In this document: piece by piece, positions 1 to 8,720 of the stretch | Layout: each line of letters begins with the position of its first letter | Numbering within the stretch: the stretch's first letter is position 1 | From: Lachnospira sp. | GTDB taxonomy: Bacteria; Bacillota; Clostridia; Lachnospirales; Lachnospiraceae | Reading direction: 5' to 3' | Assembly: GCA_015057605.1 (NCBI GenBank) | Contig: SVDX01000003.1 | Location: forward strand, 62,001 to 126,000 | Length of the DNA stretch: 64,000 nt | Notes under the pieces: generated by a model | What the model was told of the DNA's origin: nothing | The model's input: only the letters and a program-made list of their open reading frames with translations | Database searches by the model: none | Program-made: the position numbers and the translations under genes

Positions 1-1527
1 GTGTCAAGACCAGAAGATATTCATGAGAATCCTGCAAAATATAGGGAGTTCTATGAGCTTATCGCTGCGGTTAAAGACTACAATATTAATATTATATCAG
101 TATCTGCAGAGGAATTTGCTAAGTGGTATGATCCAAATCAATGGACATATAAATATCATTTAGAAACAGATGCAGAAACAGGTAAGGATGTACTGGTAAA
201 GGATACATTAGCAAGCCGTGGTGTTAAGTTTAATGCATCAGACGGAGTAACTTCGGGTGAAGATAAGCTTTCAGATGTATTTGATATGGTTATGATGGGT
301 TACTTTGACTCATATGGTAACTGTTTTGGAGTAGGCGCTAATGATAATGGTGCCGTAAGTAATATAAGATATTATATTGAAGAAGGTAATTCCGTATTGT
401 TCTGTCACGATGCTGTTGGATACAATTACAACAGAAGCGGAAGTGGTTGGGGCTATTCATTATCAACCTCATTAAGAGATATAGTTGGTATGGATAAGTA
501 TGGAATTATGGGAACATCATATTCAAATGCGTTCTCAAATTATAGCTATTCAGATGGCTTAAAGCAGGGCTTTAGTAATATGCTTATTATAAGACAGGCA
601 AATGGTGCTAATTCTAATAGCCAGAAATTACCATTTAACTATTTATTTAATAGTTCAGTTGTAATAAATAACTGGAGTGATTATCTTCCACAGACAACAA
701 GGGCGGTTAAACTTAATACAGGCTTTATTACTCAATATCCAAATGTAATTGGTGAGGAGATTGATATAAGAAGAACTCATGCTCAATGGTGTCAGTTGAA
801 TCTTGAAGATGAAGAAGTAATGGTATGGTATACACTTGACGGTTTAACAGATGACTATAATACTACACTTGATAATCAAGCTAAGTATTCAACTAATATT
901 TATAAATATAACCGTAAGGATGGAGCTAACAACTTCTATATTTATTCAAAGGGTAATATAACATATTCTGGTGCGGGTCATCAGACATACGAAGACACTA
1001 ACTTTACAGCAAGTGAGCTTAAGCTTTTCATTAATACAATGGTTGCAGCTATTAAGGCAGCTAACAATCCACCACAGGTAACAATACTTAATGGTTCAAA
1101 GGATTTCAATGAGAAGAATGCATACATATTCTCTGTTGATGAGTCAGCTATGCAGGCAGAGTTAAGCTTCCATGTATTTGATCCGGATATTATTGACGGT
1201 TCTAAGGTTAAGGATGTAAAAGCATTCTATGACCAAAACAACAATGGTACATATGATGCAGGTGATATATTAGTAAGTCACTATACAGATGACACTACAC
1301 AGACAACAAGAACTGACGAAGCATATAGAAACAATCGTAGCGATGTTATAATGCTTAAGGGTCAGGATGAATCACTTGGTATCGCAGAATGTATCAAGAG
1401 CGCAACTTGGAACTCAGCATTCTCAGAAGAATGTCTCTATGTAACAATAGAAGCAACAGATGCTAAGGGTAGAAAAGGCTTTGCAAAAGTAAAAGTAAAA
1501 ATATCTGAATTATTCGATTTAGATTAA
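1..1527 (+). CDS. C-terminal part of a large surface protein, DUF5057-like (5' end outside window)
   Basis: The frame is open from the first base and ends with TAA at 1525-1527, so the 508 residues seen are most likely the C-terminal part of a longer protein; the GTG at base 1 is not a credible start. The pattern of conserved segments (for example SRPEDIHENPAKYREFYE at the start and YYIEEGNSVLFCHD near residue 125) resembles the DUF5057 domain of large secreted Lachnospiraceae proteins, from memory of that family. Near residue 410 a DQNNNGTYDAGD stretch looks like a calcium-binding loop. There is no C-terminal LPXTG motif or membrane anchor. A strong terminator follows directly. No function is assigned. 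Confidence 0.6.
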   Translation: MSRPEDIHENPAKYREFYELIAAVKDYNINIISVSAEEFAKWYDPNQWTYKYHLETDAETGKDVLVKDTLASRGVKFNASDGVTSGEDKLSDVFDMVMMGYFDSYGNCFGVGANDNGAVSNIRYYIEEGNSVLFCHDAVGYNYNRSGSGWGYSLSTSLRDIVGMDKYGIMGTSYSNAFSNYSYSDGLKQGFSNMLIIRQANGANSNSQKLPFNYLFNSSVVINNWSDYLPQTTRAVKLNTGFITQYPNVIGEEIDIRRTHAQWCQLNLEDEEVMVWYTLDGLTDDYNTTLDNQAKYSTNIYKYNRKDGANNFYIYSKGNITYSGAGHQTYEDTNFTASELKLFINTMVAAIKAANNPPQVTILNGSKDFNEKNAYIFSVDESAMQAELSFHVFDPDIIDGSKVKDVKAFYDQNNNGTYDAGDILVSHYTDDTTQTTRTDEAYRNNRSDVIMLKGQDESLGIAECIKSATWNSAFSEECLYVTIEATDAKGRKGFAKVKVKISELFDLD

Positions 1528-1536
1528 TAAATTATT

Positions 1537-1565
1537 CCCCGTGTGTTTTAGCACACGGGGTTTTT
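1537..1565 (+). terminator. Rho-independent terminator after the DUF5057-like gene
   Basis: A perfect 9-bp stem, CCCCGTGTG with CACACGGGG, closes a 6-nt TTTTAG loop and is followed directly by five T. It starts nine bases after the stop codon. Confidence 0.9.
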
Positions 1566-1585
1566 ATGTTTAAAAACAAAAATAG

Positions 1586-1614
1586 TTGACATAAAAGGGT
1601 TAACATAATAGAAT
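1586..1614 (+). promoter_or_regulatory. Sigma-A-type promoter for comM-dprA-topA
   Basis: TTGACA at 1586-1591 is a perfect -35 box and TAGAAT at 1609-1614 is a good -10 box, with a 17-bp spacer. It lies just upstream of the comM-like gene and just downstream of the previous terminator. Confidence 0.7.
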
Positions 1615-1677
1615 GTAATTATATTCATGGCAGTTCAGCCAATATTCCCAGATACACATTTAAAGAATGGAGCAAAT

Positions 1678-3171
1678 ATGTATAATAGTATAATTAGCGC
1701 TACACTTATAGGAATTGAAGCGCATTTAGTAAATGTCGAAGTGGATATGAGTGAAGGTATTCCATTTTTTGATATGACAGGCTTTTTGGCAACAGAAGTA
1801 AAAGAGGCAGGTAGCAGAGTAAAAACTGCAATTAAAAATTCGGGATTTTTAATACCACCAGCAAGAATAACAGTTAATATTTCGCCGGCAAACATAAGAA
1901 AATCAGGAACAGGCTTTGATTTGCCGATAGCAATAGCTTTGCTTATTAATATGGGCATTTTAAACGAAGATAACTTTAATAATTCACTTGTGGTTGGAGA
2001 AATAAGTTTGGGTGGAAAAATTGGACCTATAAAGGGCATTTTGCCTATTATTCTTGAGGCTAAGAAAAGAGGAATAAATAGATTTATTATACCTAAGGAC
2101 AATTACTATGAAGCTAAAATGATATCAGATATTTATATAATTCCGGTAGAATCAATAAGAAATATTTTAGAGATCATTTATAGTGAAAATACACTCAATA
2201 TATATGAAGATAGTACTATAAATGAAAGGAAATATGATATTGATTTTAGTGATATTAAAGGCTGCAAAACAGAAAAAAGAGCGAGTCTAATTTCGGCTTG
2301 TGGGCTTCATAATATTTTATATGTGGGGGCCCCGGGTGTTGGAAAAACGATGCTTGCAAAGCGTTTGCTTACGATACTTCCGAGCCTTTCATATGAGGAA
2401 AAGCTTGAGGTTGCTAGCATTTACAGTATTGTTGGTATGAATGATAAAATTAATATTTCAGATGTTACAAGACCATTTAGAAATCCGCATCATTCGATAA
2501 GCATGTCGGGCTTAATTGGTGGGGGAAAATATCCTATTCCTGGAGAAATAAGCCTTGCTCATAAAGGAATATTGTTTTTGGATGAATTGACGGAGTTTAT
2601 GCCTCGTAGCTTAGATGCTTTAAGGCAACCATTAGAGGATAAAAAAATAGTTCTTAGCCGTACCTATGGAAAACTTAAATATCCGGCGGATTTTATGCTT
2701 GTGGGTGCTATGAATCCTTGTCAGTGTGGTTATTATCCGGATAGAAATAAATGCCATTGTAGCGATATACAGATAAAAAGATATATGGGCAGGATAAGCA
2801 AAGCATTTATTGATAGGATTGATATATGTGTAGCGGTTGATGGTAAAAATGTATTGAATGAGTCAGAGGATGAATACAGTAGCGAAAAAATGGCAGAGAT
2901 GGTTGATGCAGCAGTGAAAATACAAAAAAAGAGATATAAAGACAGTGGATTTACCTATAATTCACAGCTTAGTGCAAAGGAAATTAAAAAATATTGTGAA
3001 TTTGAGATGGGAGCACTTGAACTATTGGATAAATTTTTTGCAAAATCCAATTTTGAAATGCGCACAGCTCATAAGACTATAAAAGTGGCACAAACAATAG
3101 CGGACCTTGCTAAAGATAATAAAATACGAAAAAAACACATTAGCGAGGCCTTGAATTATAGAATGGAGTAG
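1678..3171 (+). CDS. comM: YifB/ComM-family magnesium-chelatase-like AAA+ ATPase
   Basis: This 497-residue protein belongs to the YifB/ComM family of AAA+ ATPases. In some naturally competent bacteria ComM acts as a branch-migration helicase during integration of donor DNA. The N-terminal ChlI-like domain (SGEGIPFF-type segment, residues about 1-120), Walker A GAPGVGKT (about 217-224), Walker B LFLDE (about 299-303) and a C-terminal Mg-chelatase domain are all visible. An ATG at 1627 is in frame, but the start at 1678 is preferred: it has GGAG five bases upstream and begins MYNSIISATLIGIEA, the usual family start. It lies three bases before dprA, which supports a DNA-processing role. Whether this organism is competent cannot be told from here. 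Confidence 0.88.
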   Translation: MYNSIISATLIGIEAHLVNVEVDMSEGIPFFDMTGFLATEVKEAGSRVKTAIKNSGFLIPPARITVNISPANIRKSGTGFDLPIAIALLINMGILNEDNFNNSLVVGEISLGGKIGPIKGILPIILEAKKRGINRFIIPKDNYYEAKMISDIYIIPVESIRNILEIIYSENTLNIYEDSTINERKYDIDFSDIKGCKTEKRASLISACGLHNILYVGAPGVGKTMLAKRLLTILPSLSYEEKLEVASIYSIVGMNDKINISDVTRPFRNPHHSISMSGLIGGGKYPIPGEISLAHKGILFLDELTEFMPRSLDALRQPLEDKKIVLSRTYGKLKYPADFMLVGAMNPCQCGYYPDRNKCHCSDIQIKRYMGRISKAFIDRIDICVAVDGKNVLNESEDEYSSEKMAEMVDAAVKIQKKRYKDSGFTYNSQLSAKEIKKYCEFEMGALELLDKFFAKSNFEMRTAHKTIKVAQTIADLAKDNKIRKKHISEALNYRME

Positions 3172-3174
3172 AAA

Positions 3175-4260
3175 ATGGAAGATATTTTATATGATTATTG
3201 GTTTTGTAATATTGGTGGAGTTGGAAATGTAACAAGAAATAAACTTTTGGACGAATTTGGCAGTACTAAAATGGTATATGAAGCTAATAATATGCAATTA
3301 GAAAAGTATTTAAAACCAGCAGTTTTACAGGCATTTCTTGAAAGTAAAAATGAAGATAAAATAGCTTTAAAATATGAAGACCTTATTAAGCAAGGGATAA
3401 AATTTGTATCATATTTTAGTGAAGAATATCCTACAAATTTGCGCAATATATATGATTATCCTTATGGACTATATTTTAAAGGAAATATGACTGATTTTAA
3501 AAGAAAAACGGTGGCAATTGTAGGAGCAAGGGATTGTACTAACTATGGCTATGAAATGGCAAAATATATAGGTGAAGAGTTATCGGGTAGAGGGATAAAT
3601 GTGGTAAGTGGTATGGCAAAGGGAGTTGATAGAGCAGCACATGTAGGATGTCTTAAGGGAACGGGTGCGGCTTTGGCGGTGTTAGGTTGTGGCGTTGACA
3701 TTTGCTATCCGAGAGAAAATATTGATATTTATATGGAAATACAAAAAAGAGGAGCAATAATCTCTGAATATCCGCCAGGCTCAAAACCACTTGCAGGATA
3801 TTTCCCTGTAAGAAATAGAATTATAAGTGGCATGGCTGATGCTGTTATTATAATAGAAGCAAGAGAAAAAAGCGGTTCGCTTATAACTATTGACCAGGCA
3901 TTAGAACAGGGAAGAGAGGTATTTGCTTTGCCTGGACGATTTACTGATTCACTGAGTAAGGGGACAAATGAGCTTATTAAAAATGGTGCAAATATAATTA
4001 CTGATATGCAGGATATATTTGATTTTTTAGGTGCTAATTTACAGGATTTTGAAGAAAAAAATAAAAAAATAAATATTTCACTTGCTAAAAATGAAAAAAT
4101 GGTGTATAGTTGCCTTGATTTACTGCCGAAAAATTTGAATGACATTTTTAAGGAATGTCAGCTTGATTATGATGAGATTCATGAGGCAATCATTGAACTT
4201 ATTATTAAAGGCTTGGCAGTTGAAACCTCAAAGAATTATTATGCGAAAACAATGGAGTGA
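3175..4260 (+). CDS. dprA: DNA-processing protein DprA (Smf)
   Basis: DprA loads RecA onto incoming single-stranded DNA during transformation and is also widespread in non-competent bacteria. The 361-residue protein has an N-terminal helical region, then the Rossmann-like core beginning near residue 112 (VAIVGARDCTNYG, VVSGMAKGVDRAAH, FPVRNRIISGMADAVIIIEA), and a C-terminal winged-helix-like end (IIELIIKGLAVE). It starts three bases after comM and is followed nine bases later by topA, the same order seen in many Firmicutes. The start ATG at 3175 lies just after the upstream stop, consistent with translational coupling. Confidence 0.92.
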   Translation: MEDILYDYWFCNIGGVGNVTRNKLLDEFGSTKMVYEANNMQLEKYLKPAVLQAFLESKNEDKIALKYEDLIKQGIKFVSYFSEEYPTNLRNIYDYPYGLYFKGNMTDFKRKTVAIVGARDCTNYGYEMAKYIGEELSGRGINVVSGMAKGVDRAAHVGCLKGTGAALAVLGCGVDICYPRENIDIYMEIQKRGAIISEYPPGSKPLAGYFPVRNRIISGMADAVIIIEAREKSGSLITIDQALEQGREVFALPGRFTDSLSKGTNELIKNGANIITDMQDIFDFLGANLQDFEEKNKKINISLAKNEKMVYSCLDLLPKNLNDIFKECQLDYDEIHEAIIELIIKGLAVETSKNYYAKTME

Positions 4261-4269
4261 ATAAATGAT

Positions 4270-6330
4270 ATGGCAAAATATTTGGTTATAGTGGAATCGC
4301 CGGCAAAGGTTAAAACAATTAAGAAGTTTTTAGGTAGCAATTATGAAGTGTGTGCCTCTAATGGTCATGTTAGAGATTTGCCTAAAAGCCAGCTTGGTGT
4401 TGACGTTAATAACGATTATGAACCTAAATATATAACAATAAGAGGTAAAGGAGATGTGTTAGCAAAGCTTCGTAAAGAAGTAAAAAAAGCTGACAAGGTA
4501 TACCTTGCAACTGACCCTGACCGCGAAGGAGAAGCTATTTCATGGCATTTAGCAAATGCATTAAAGCTTGAAGATAAGGATATCTATAGAATAAGCTTTA
4601 ATGAAATTACTAAAAATGCGGTAAAGGCATCGCTAAAAGAACCAAGAAAAATAGATTTAGCTCTTGTTGATGCACAGCAGTCAAGAAGAATTCTTGATCG
4701 TATGGTAGGTTACAGTATTAGTCCACTTTTGTGGCAAAAGGTTAAAAGAGGACTTAGTGCAGGAAGGGTTCAATCGGTAGCTTTAAGAATCATTTGCGAT
4801 AGAGAAAAAGAAATTAATGAATTTATTTCAGAAGAATATTGGAGCTTAGATGCTATCTTTGATATAAAAGGAACAAAGAAAAATCTTGTTGCCAAATTCT
4901 ATGGAGATGAGAACGGTAAGCTTGATATTCATAATAGAGAAGAACTTGATAAGATACTTAAGGCTCTTAAGAAAGTAAAGTATTCAATTGAAGATATTAA
5001 AAAAGGTGAAAGAGTGAAAAGAGCTCCGTTACCATTTACAACAAGTACTTTGCAACAAGAGGCTTCAAAGATACTTAATTTTACTACACAAAAGACCATG
5101 CGTATAGCTCAGCAACTTTATGAAGGTGTTGATGTTGAAGGGCATGGAACAATTGGTCTTATTACTTATTTGCGTACGGATTCGACAAGAGTTGCTGATG
5201 AAGCACAGGCTATGGCGGAAGCATTTATTGAAAGCAAATACGGTAAAGAATATATGCATAAAGACATGGCAAAAAAGGATGGAAAGAAAATTCAGGATGC
5301 CCATGAAGCTATAAGACCTACTGATATATCTCTTACACCAACTATGGTTAAGGATTCTTTATCAAGAGAACAGTATAGAATGTATACACTTATCTGGAAG
5401 CGATTTGTTGCAAGTCAAATGGCTGCGGCTTTATATGAGACAATTTCTATAAAGATTAAGGGCGGAAAATATATTTTCACAGCAGCAACATCAAATGTTA
5501 AGTTTGATGGCTTTATGTCTGTGTATAGTGAAGAGGAAGAAAAGGATGCTTTAGACAGCAAGGCTGTTAACTTTATTACAGATAAGACAGAACTTAATTT
5601 TGTGGAATTTGATGAAAAACAGCATTTTACACAGGCTCCACCTCATTATACAGAGGCTTCTTTAGTAAAGGCATTAGAAGAACTTGGAATAGGAAGACCA
5701 AGTACTTATGCTCCTACAATTACAACAATCCTTGCAAGAAGATATATTGTAAAAGAAGAAAAATCGTTATATGTAACAGAACTTGGTGAAGCTGTAAATG
5801 ATATTATGGTAAAAGCATTTCCAAGTATAGTGGATGTTAATTTTACTGCTAATTTAGAAGGCCTTTTAGATAAGATAGGTGAAGGCGTAGTTAACTGGAA
5901 AACAGTAGTGCGTAACTTCTATCCTGATTTGGACGAGGCGGTAAAACTTGCAGAGGCTGAGCTTGAGAATGTTAAGATAGAAGATGAAGTGTCGGATGTT
6001 ATTTGCGAAGAATGTGGACGCAATATGGTTATTAAATACGGCCCACACGGTAAATTCTTAGCGTGCCCAGGCTTCCCTGATTGTAGAAATACAAAGCCTT
6101 ACCTTGAAAAAGCAGGAGTAGCCTGCCCAAAATGTGGTAAAGAAATAATAATTAGAAAAACCAAAAAGGGCAGACGTTATTATGGTTGCGAAGGCGCACC
6201 GGAATGTGATTATATGTCATGGCAAAAGCCAAGCAATAAAAAGTGTCCTAACTGCAATGGTGCTATGATTGAAAAAGGTAATAAACTTGTATGTAGTGAT
6301 GAAAATTGTGGTTATATAGAAAATAAGTAA
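4270..6330 (+). CDS. topA: DNA topoisomerase I (type IA)
   Basis: This enzyme relaxes negative supercoils through a covalent 5'-phosphotyrosine intermediate. The 686-residue protein opens with a TOPRIM domain (LVIVESPAKVKTI, ATDPDREGEAISWHL). The catalytic tyrosine lies in GLITYLRTDSTR, at about Tyr300. It ends with three C4 zinc ribbons (CEECGRNM...CPGFPDC, CPKCGKEI...CEGAPEC, CPNCNGAM...CSDENC), the typical arrangement in Firmicutes. An out-of-frame ATG at 4265 is ignored; the frame fixes the start at 4270. It is the last gene of the comM-dprA-topA run. No clear terminator follows, so some transcription could reach codY. Confidence 0.96.
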   Translation: MAKYLVIVESPAKVKTIKKFLGSNYEVCASNGHVRDLPKSQLGVDVNNDYEPKYITIRGKGDVLAKLRKEVKKADKVYLATDPDREGEAISWHLANALKLEDKDIYRISFNEITKNAVKASLKEPRKIDLALVDAQQSRRILDRMVGYSISPLLWQKVKRGLSAGRVQSVALRIICDREKEINEFISEEYWSLDAIFDIKGTKKNLVAKFYGDENGKLDIHNREELDKILKALKKVKYSIEDIKKGERVKRAPLPFTTSTLQQEASKILNFTTQKTMRIAQQLYEGVDVEGHGTIGLITYLRTDSTRVADEAQAMAEAFIESKYGKEYMHKDMAKKDGKKIQDAHEAIRPTDISLTPTMVKDSLSREQYRMYTLIWKRFVASQMAAALYETISIKIKGGKYIFTAATSNVKFDGFMSVYSEEEEKDALDSKAVNFITDKTELNFVEFDEKQHFTQAPPHYTEASLVKALEELGIGRPSTYAPTITTILARRYIVKEEKSLYVTELGEAVNDIMVKAFPSIVDVNFTANLEGLLDKIGEGVVNWKTVVRNFYPDLDEAVKLAEAELENVKIEDEVSDVICEECGRNMVIKYGPHGKFLACPGFPDCRNTKPYLEKAGVACPKCGKEIIIRKTKKGRRYYGCEGAPECDYMSWQKPSNKKCPNCNGAMIEKGNKLVCSDENCGYIENK

Positions 6331-6340
6331 ATCAATTATG

Positions 6341-6355
6341 AATTGTTAGAAAATT
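6341..6355 (+). promoter_or_regulatory. Candidate CodY box upstream of codY
   Basis: The 15-mer AATTGTTAGAAAATT matches the known CodY consensus AATTTTCWGAAAATT at 13 of 15 positions by hand alignment. It lies 23 bases upstream of the codY -35 box, a position compatible with autoregulation. The region is AT-rich, which raises the chance of a random match. Confidence 0.5.
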
Positions 6356-6378
6356 TTGAACAAAAATACAAAAAAGTA

Positions 6379-6407
6379 TTGCAAAAATCCACAAAAGATG
6401 ATATAGT
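6379..6407 (+). promoter_or_regulatory. Sigma-A-type promoter of codY
   Basis: TTGCAA at 6379-6384 and TATAGT at 6402-6407 are separated by 17 bp. The predicted transcription start is near 6413, which makes the upstream in-frame ATG at 6410 unusable and supports the codY start at 6440. Confidence 0.65.
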
Positions 6408-6439
6408 CATTGTATAAGTTAAAGGAATGGAGAGTGTTT

Positions 6440-7198
6440 ATGAGCGTACAATTATTAGATAAGACAAGAAAAATCAACAAACTGTTACACAACAACAACT
6501 CACAGAAATTTGTATTCAATGACGTATGCAAGGTTCTTGCAGAAGTTTTGCAATCTAATATTTTAGTTATAAGCAAAAAAGGAAAGGTATTAGGTGCTGC
6601 TTCATTAGAAGACATTGATGAGCTTATTAAAGCTGATATTGGTGGTTTCTTAGACAAGATGTTTAATGAAAGAATGTTAGGAATACTTTCTACTAAAGAG
6701 AATGTTAATCTTGCTACGATTGGTTTTGAGAAGACAACTGATAAGAAATATCAGGCAATTATTGCACCTATTGATATTTCGGGTGAAAGATTTGGAACAT
6801 TATTTATTTACAAACAGGGTGAAGAATATGATATCGATGACATAATCCTTTGTGAATATGGTACAGCAGTTGTAGGCTTAGAGATGCTTAGAGCAGTTAA
6901 TGATGAGAATGCTGAAGAAGAACGTAAGATTAGCGTTGTAAAGGCAGCAATCAATACATTATCTTTCTCAGAGCTTGAAGCAATTAAACATATTTTTGAG
7001 GCCTTAGAAGGTAACGAAGGAATTTTAGTTGCAAGCAAGGTTGCAGATAAGGTTGGTATTACAAGATCAGTAATTGTTAATGCACTTAGAAAATTTGAAA
7101 GTGCAGGTGTAATAGAATCAAGATCATCTGGAATGAAGGGAACATACATTAAAGTTGTTAACGATGTAATCTTTGATGAATTGAATATTAAGAGATAG
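6440..7198 (+). CDS. codY: GTP- and branched-chain-amino-acid-sensing global repressor CodY
   Basis: CodY senses GTP and branched-chain amino acids and represses nitrogen, carbon and motility genes in rich conditions. The 252-residue protein has an N-terminal GAF-type ligand domain (MSVQLLDKTRKINKLL onward, about 1-155) and a C-terminal winged helix-turn-helix (ADKVGITRSVIVNALRKFES and SSGMKGTYIKVVND). The latter is nearly identical in pattern to Bacillus CodY. The start at 6440 has GGAGAG at 6429-6434; a longer in-frame version would begin at the transcription start. codY sits directly upstream of flgB, as in Bacillus subtilis, and has its own promoter and terminator. The box at 6341-6355 suggests autoregulation. 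Confidence 0.96.
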   Translation: MSVQLLDKTRKINKLLHNNNSQKFVFNDVCKVLAEVLQSNILVISKKGKVLGAASLEDIDELIKADIGGFLDKMFNERMLGILSTKENVNLATIGFEKTTDKKYQAIIAPIDISGERFGTLFIYKQGEEYDIDDIILCEYGTAVVGLEMLRAVNDENAEEERKISVVKAAINTLSFSELEAIKHIFEALEGNEGILVASKVADKVGITRSVIVNALRKFESAGVIESRSSGMKGTYIKVVNDVIFDELNIKR

Positions 7199-7206
7199 GA
7201 ATTAAG

Positions 7207-7241
7207 AAAAATGCAAGGAATGCTCGTCCTTGCATTTTTTT
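7207..7241 (+). terminator. Rho-independent terminator of codY
   Basis: The stem ATGCAAGGA pairs with TCCTTGCAT across a 7-nt loop. An A-run on the 5' side and seven T on the 3' side extend the stem and provide the U-tract. It lies nine bases after the codY stop. Confidence 0.9.
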
Positions 7242-7506
7242 GTTTATTAGGATTAAGAGTAGATTTATCCACTTTGTTCTTCTATATGAAAAACTTTCAC
7301 ATTTATAATAATATTTTTATATGGATAAAATTGGAATTCTACAATAAATTGTATTTTTTGAAATTTTTTGCACTATATTTTGTGTTTGTACTTGTAATTT
7401 TCGACAAAATGCTTATAATAATATGTATAACGGAGAAACTATGTCCATTTTTGGAATATGAATAATATATTTAGCATGGAAGCTCATGATTGAAAGGAGT
7501 GTTTTT
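7242..7506 (+). other. 265-nt intergenic region upstream of the fla/che operon
   Basis: Very AT-rich, with no gene seen. It contains the only good promoter-like sequence before flgB (7392-7419) and two weak CodY-box-like 15-mers: TATTTTTTGAAATTT at 7352-7366 (12 of 15 by hand) and AATTTTCGACAAAAT at 7396-7410 (about 11 of 15). I saw no sigma-28 or sigma-54 consensus. Confidence 0.5.
7392..7419 (+). promoter_or_regulatory. Putative sigma-A promoter of the fla/che operon
   Basis: TTGTAA at 7392-7397 and a perfect TATAAT at 7414-7419 are separated by 16 bp, followed by a leader of about 80 nt to the flgB ribosome-binding site. The spacer contains the ATTTT-CGAC-AAAAT inverted repeat, which overlaps the weak CodY-like match. 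Confidence 0.5.
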
Positions 7507-7902
7507 ATGTTTAATACAGACGCATTTGCATATGTTGACGTGCTTAATGCAGCGGCTAATGCAAAGTGGCAGAGAAACGAGATTCTCAGTAATAATATCG
7601 CTAATGTTGACACACCAGGGTACAAGAGAAGGGACCTTGAGTTTTCAACATGTCTTGAGACAGAACTATTAGCGAGCGGATATGGAGCAGACAGCCTTGA
7701 TAAGGCGGTTAAGAACATGGATGTATCGAATTTGCAGCCACACATTTATACAGAATATCAGAATATGTCGTATAGACTTGATGGCAACAATGTTAATATA
7801 GAAACAGAGAATGTTGAATTAGCATCTAATCAGATTGAATATGATGCACTTATTGACAGTATGACACATGAGTTCAATAGAATTAAATCGGTATTACAAT
7901 AG
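7507..7902 (+). CDS. flgB: Flagellar proximal rod protein FlgB
   Basis: FlgB is one of the axial rod proteins that cross the cell wall between the MS ring and the hook. The 131-residue protein has the rod/hook-family N-terminal signature NNIANVDTPGYKRRDLEF (about residues 30-47) and a C-terminal coil. The start at 7507 has AAAGGAG seven bases upstream; an in-frame ATG at 7486 lies before that site and is rejected. It is the first gene of the fla/che operon and is followed 16 bases later by flgC. Confidence 0.93.
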   Translation: MFNTDAFAYVDVLNAAANAKWQRNEILSNNIANVDTPGYKRRDLEFSTCLETELLASGYGADSLDKAVKNMDVSNLQPHIYTEYQNMSYRLDGNNVNIETENVELASNQIEYDALIDSMTHEFNRIKSVLQ

Positions 7903-7918
7903 CAGGAGGTAGATGAAT

Positions 7919-8365
7919 ATGGCATTATTCAGTTCATTTGATATAAGCGCAACTGGTATGACGGCGCAAAGATTAAGAACAGATATTATTTCTCAGAACA
8001 TTGCTAATGTTAATACTACAAGAACAGAAGACGGAACAGCATACAAGAGAAAGACAGTAGTATTTGCCGAGAAGAAGACCTTGGCAGATTCGTTTGAAAA
8101 GGAATTACGCAAGGCAACTTCCTTATATTCGGGTAGCGGTGTTAAGGTTACTAATATTGTTGAAGATACGACTACACCTATGAATATGGTTTATGATCCA
8201 TCACATCCGGATGCTAACGAGGATGGCTATGTTGAATATCCAAATGTTAATATTATAACAGAGATGACTAACCTTATTGATGCAACAAGATCGTATGAAG
8301 CTAATATTACAGCTTTCAACGCAAGTAAGTCTATGGCATCAAAGGGCTTGAATGTAGGAAAATAA
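7919..8365 (+). CDS. flgC: Flagellar proximal rod protein FlgC
   Basis: FlgC is an axial rod protein exported by the flagellar type III apparatus. The 148-residue protein has the signature DIISQNIANVNTTRT near its N-terminus and ends with the family coil NLIDATRSYEANITAFNASK. Two ATGs occur, at 7913 and 7919. AGGAGG ends at 7909, only three bases before the first but nine before the second, so 7919 (MALFSSFDISATG) is chosen. It lies between flgB and fliE as in Bacillus. Confidence 0.93.
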   Translation: MALFSSFDISATGMTAQRLRTDIISQNIANVNTTRTEDGTAYKRKTVVFAEKKTLADSFEKELRKATSLYSGSGVKVTNIVEDTTTPMNMVYDPSHPDANEDGYVEYPNVNIITEMTNLIDATRSYEANITAFNASKSMASKGLNVGK

Positions 8366-8382
8366 TCAGGAGGTAGCTGACA

Positions 8383-8694
8383 ATGGATGCAATATCACTA
8401 ATTAATTCATATGGCAATCTTAACGCAACACAGATTGCAAAAGGCCAGACAACAGCACAGAATACAGATGCATTTTCATCAATTCTTGATGCAGCTATTG
8501 GACTGGTTCAAGATACCAATACGTATGTTAAGGATGCAGAACAGGCAGAAATTGATTTCGCTTTAGGTAAAATAACAAGCACACATGAACTTGGAGTAAT
8601 CCAACAAAAGGCAAATCTTTCATTGCAGTATACAGTTGCAATAAGAGATAAGGTGCTTGAGGCATATAAAGAGATTATGAACATGCAGATATAA
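8383..8694 (+). CDS. fliE: Flagellar hook-basal body adaptor FliE
   Basis: FliE joins the MS ring to the rod and is exported early. The 103-residue protein has the family's C-terminal segment (EIDFALGKITSTHELGVI, then LQYTVAIRDKVLEAYKEIMNMQI). AGGAGG lies at an ordinary distance upstream. The position between flgC and fliF is the standard one. Confidence 0.93.
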   Translation: MDAISLINSYGNLNATQIAKGQTTAQNTDAFSSILDAAIGLVQDTNTYVKDAEQAEIDFALGKITSTHELGVIQQKANLSLQYTVAIRDKVLEAYKEIMNMQI

Positions 8695-8720
8695 TCATTC
8701 ATTTGTAAGGAGAATGAGCT

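Noticed and set aside
1627..1677. N-terminal extension of the ComM-like protein from ATG 1627
   Set aside because: It lacks a ribosome-binding site and the family start matches ATG 1678.
7242..7506. Sigma-28 or sigma-54 promoter before flgB
   Set aside because: No GCCGATAA or TGGCAC-N5-TTGC type sequence was seen; the sigma-A-like boxes fit better.
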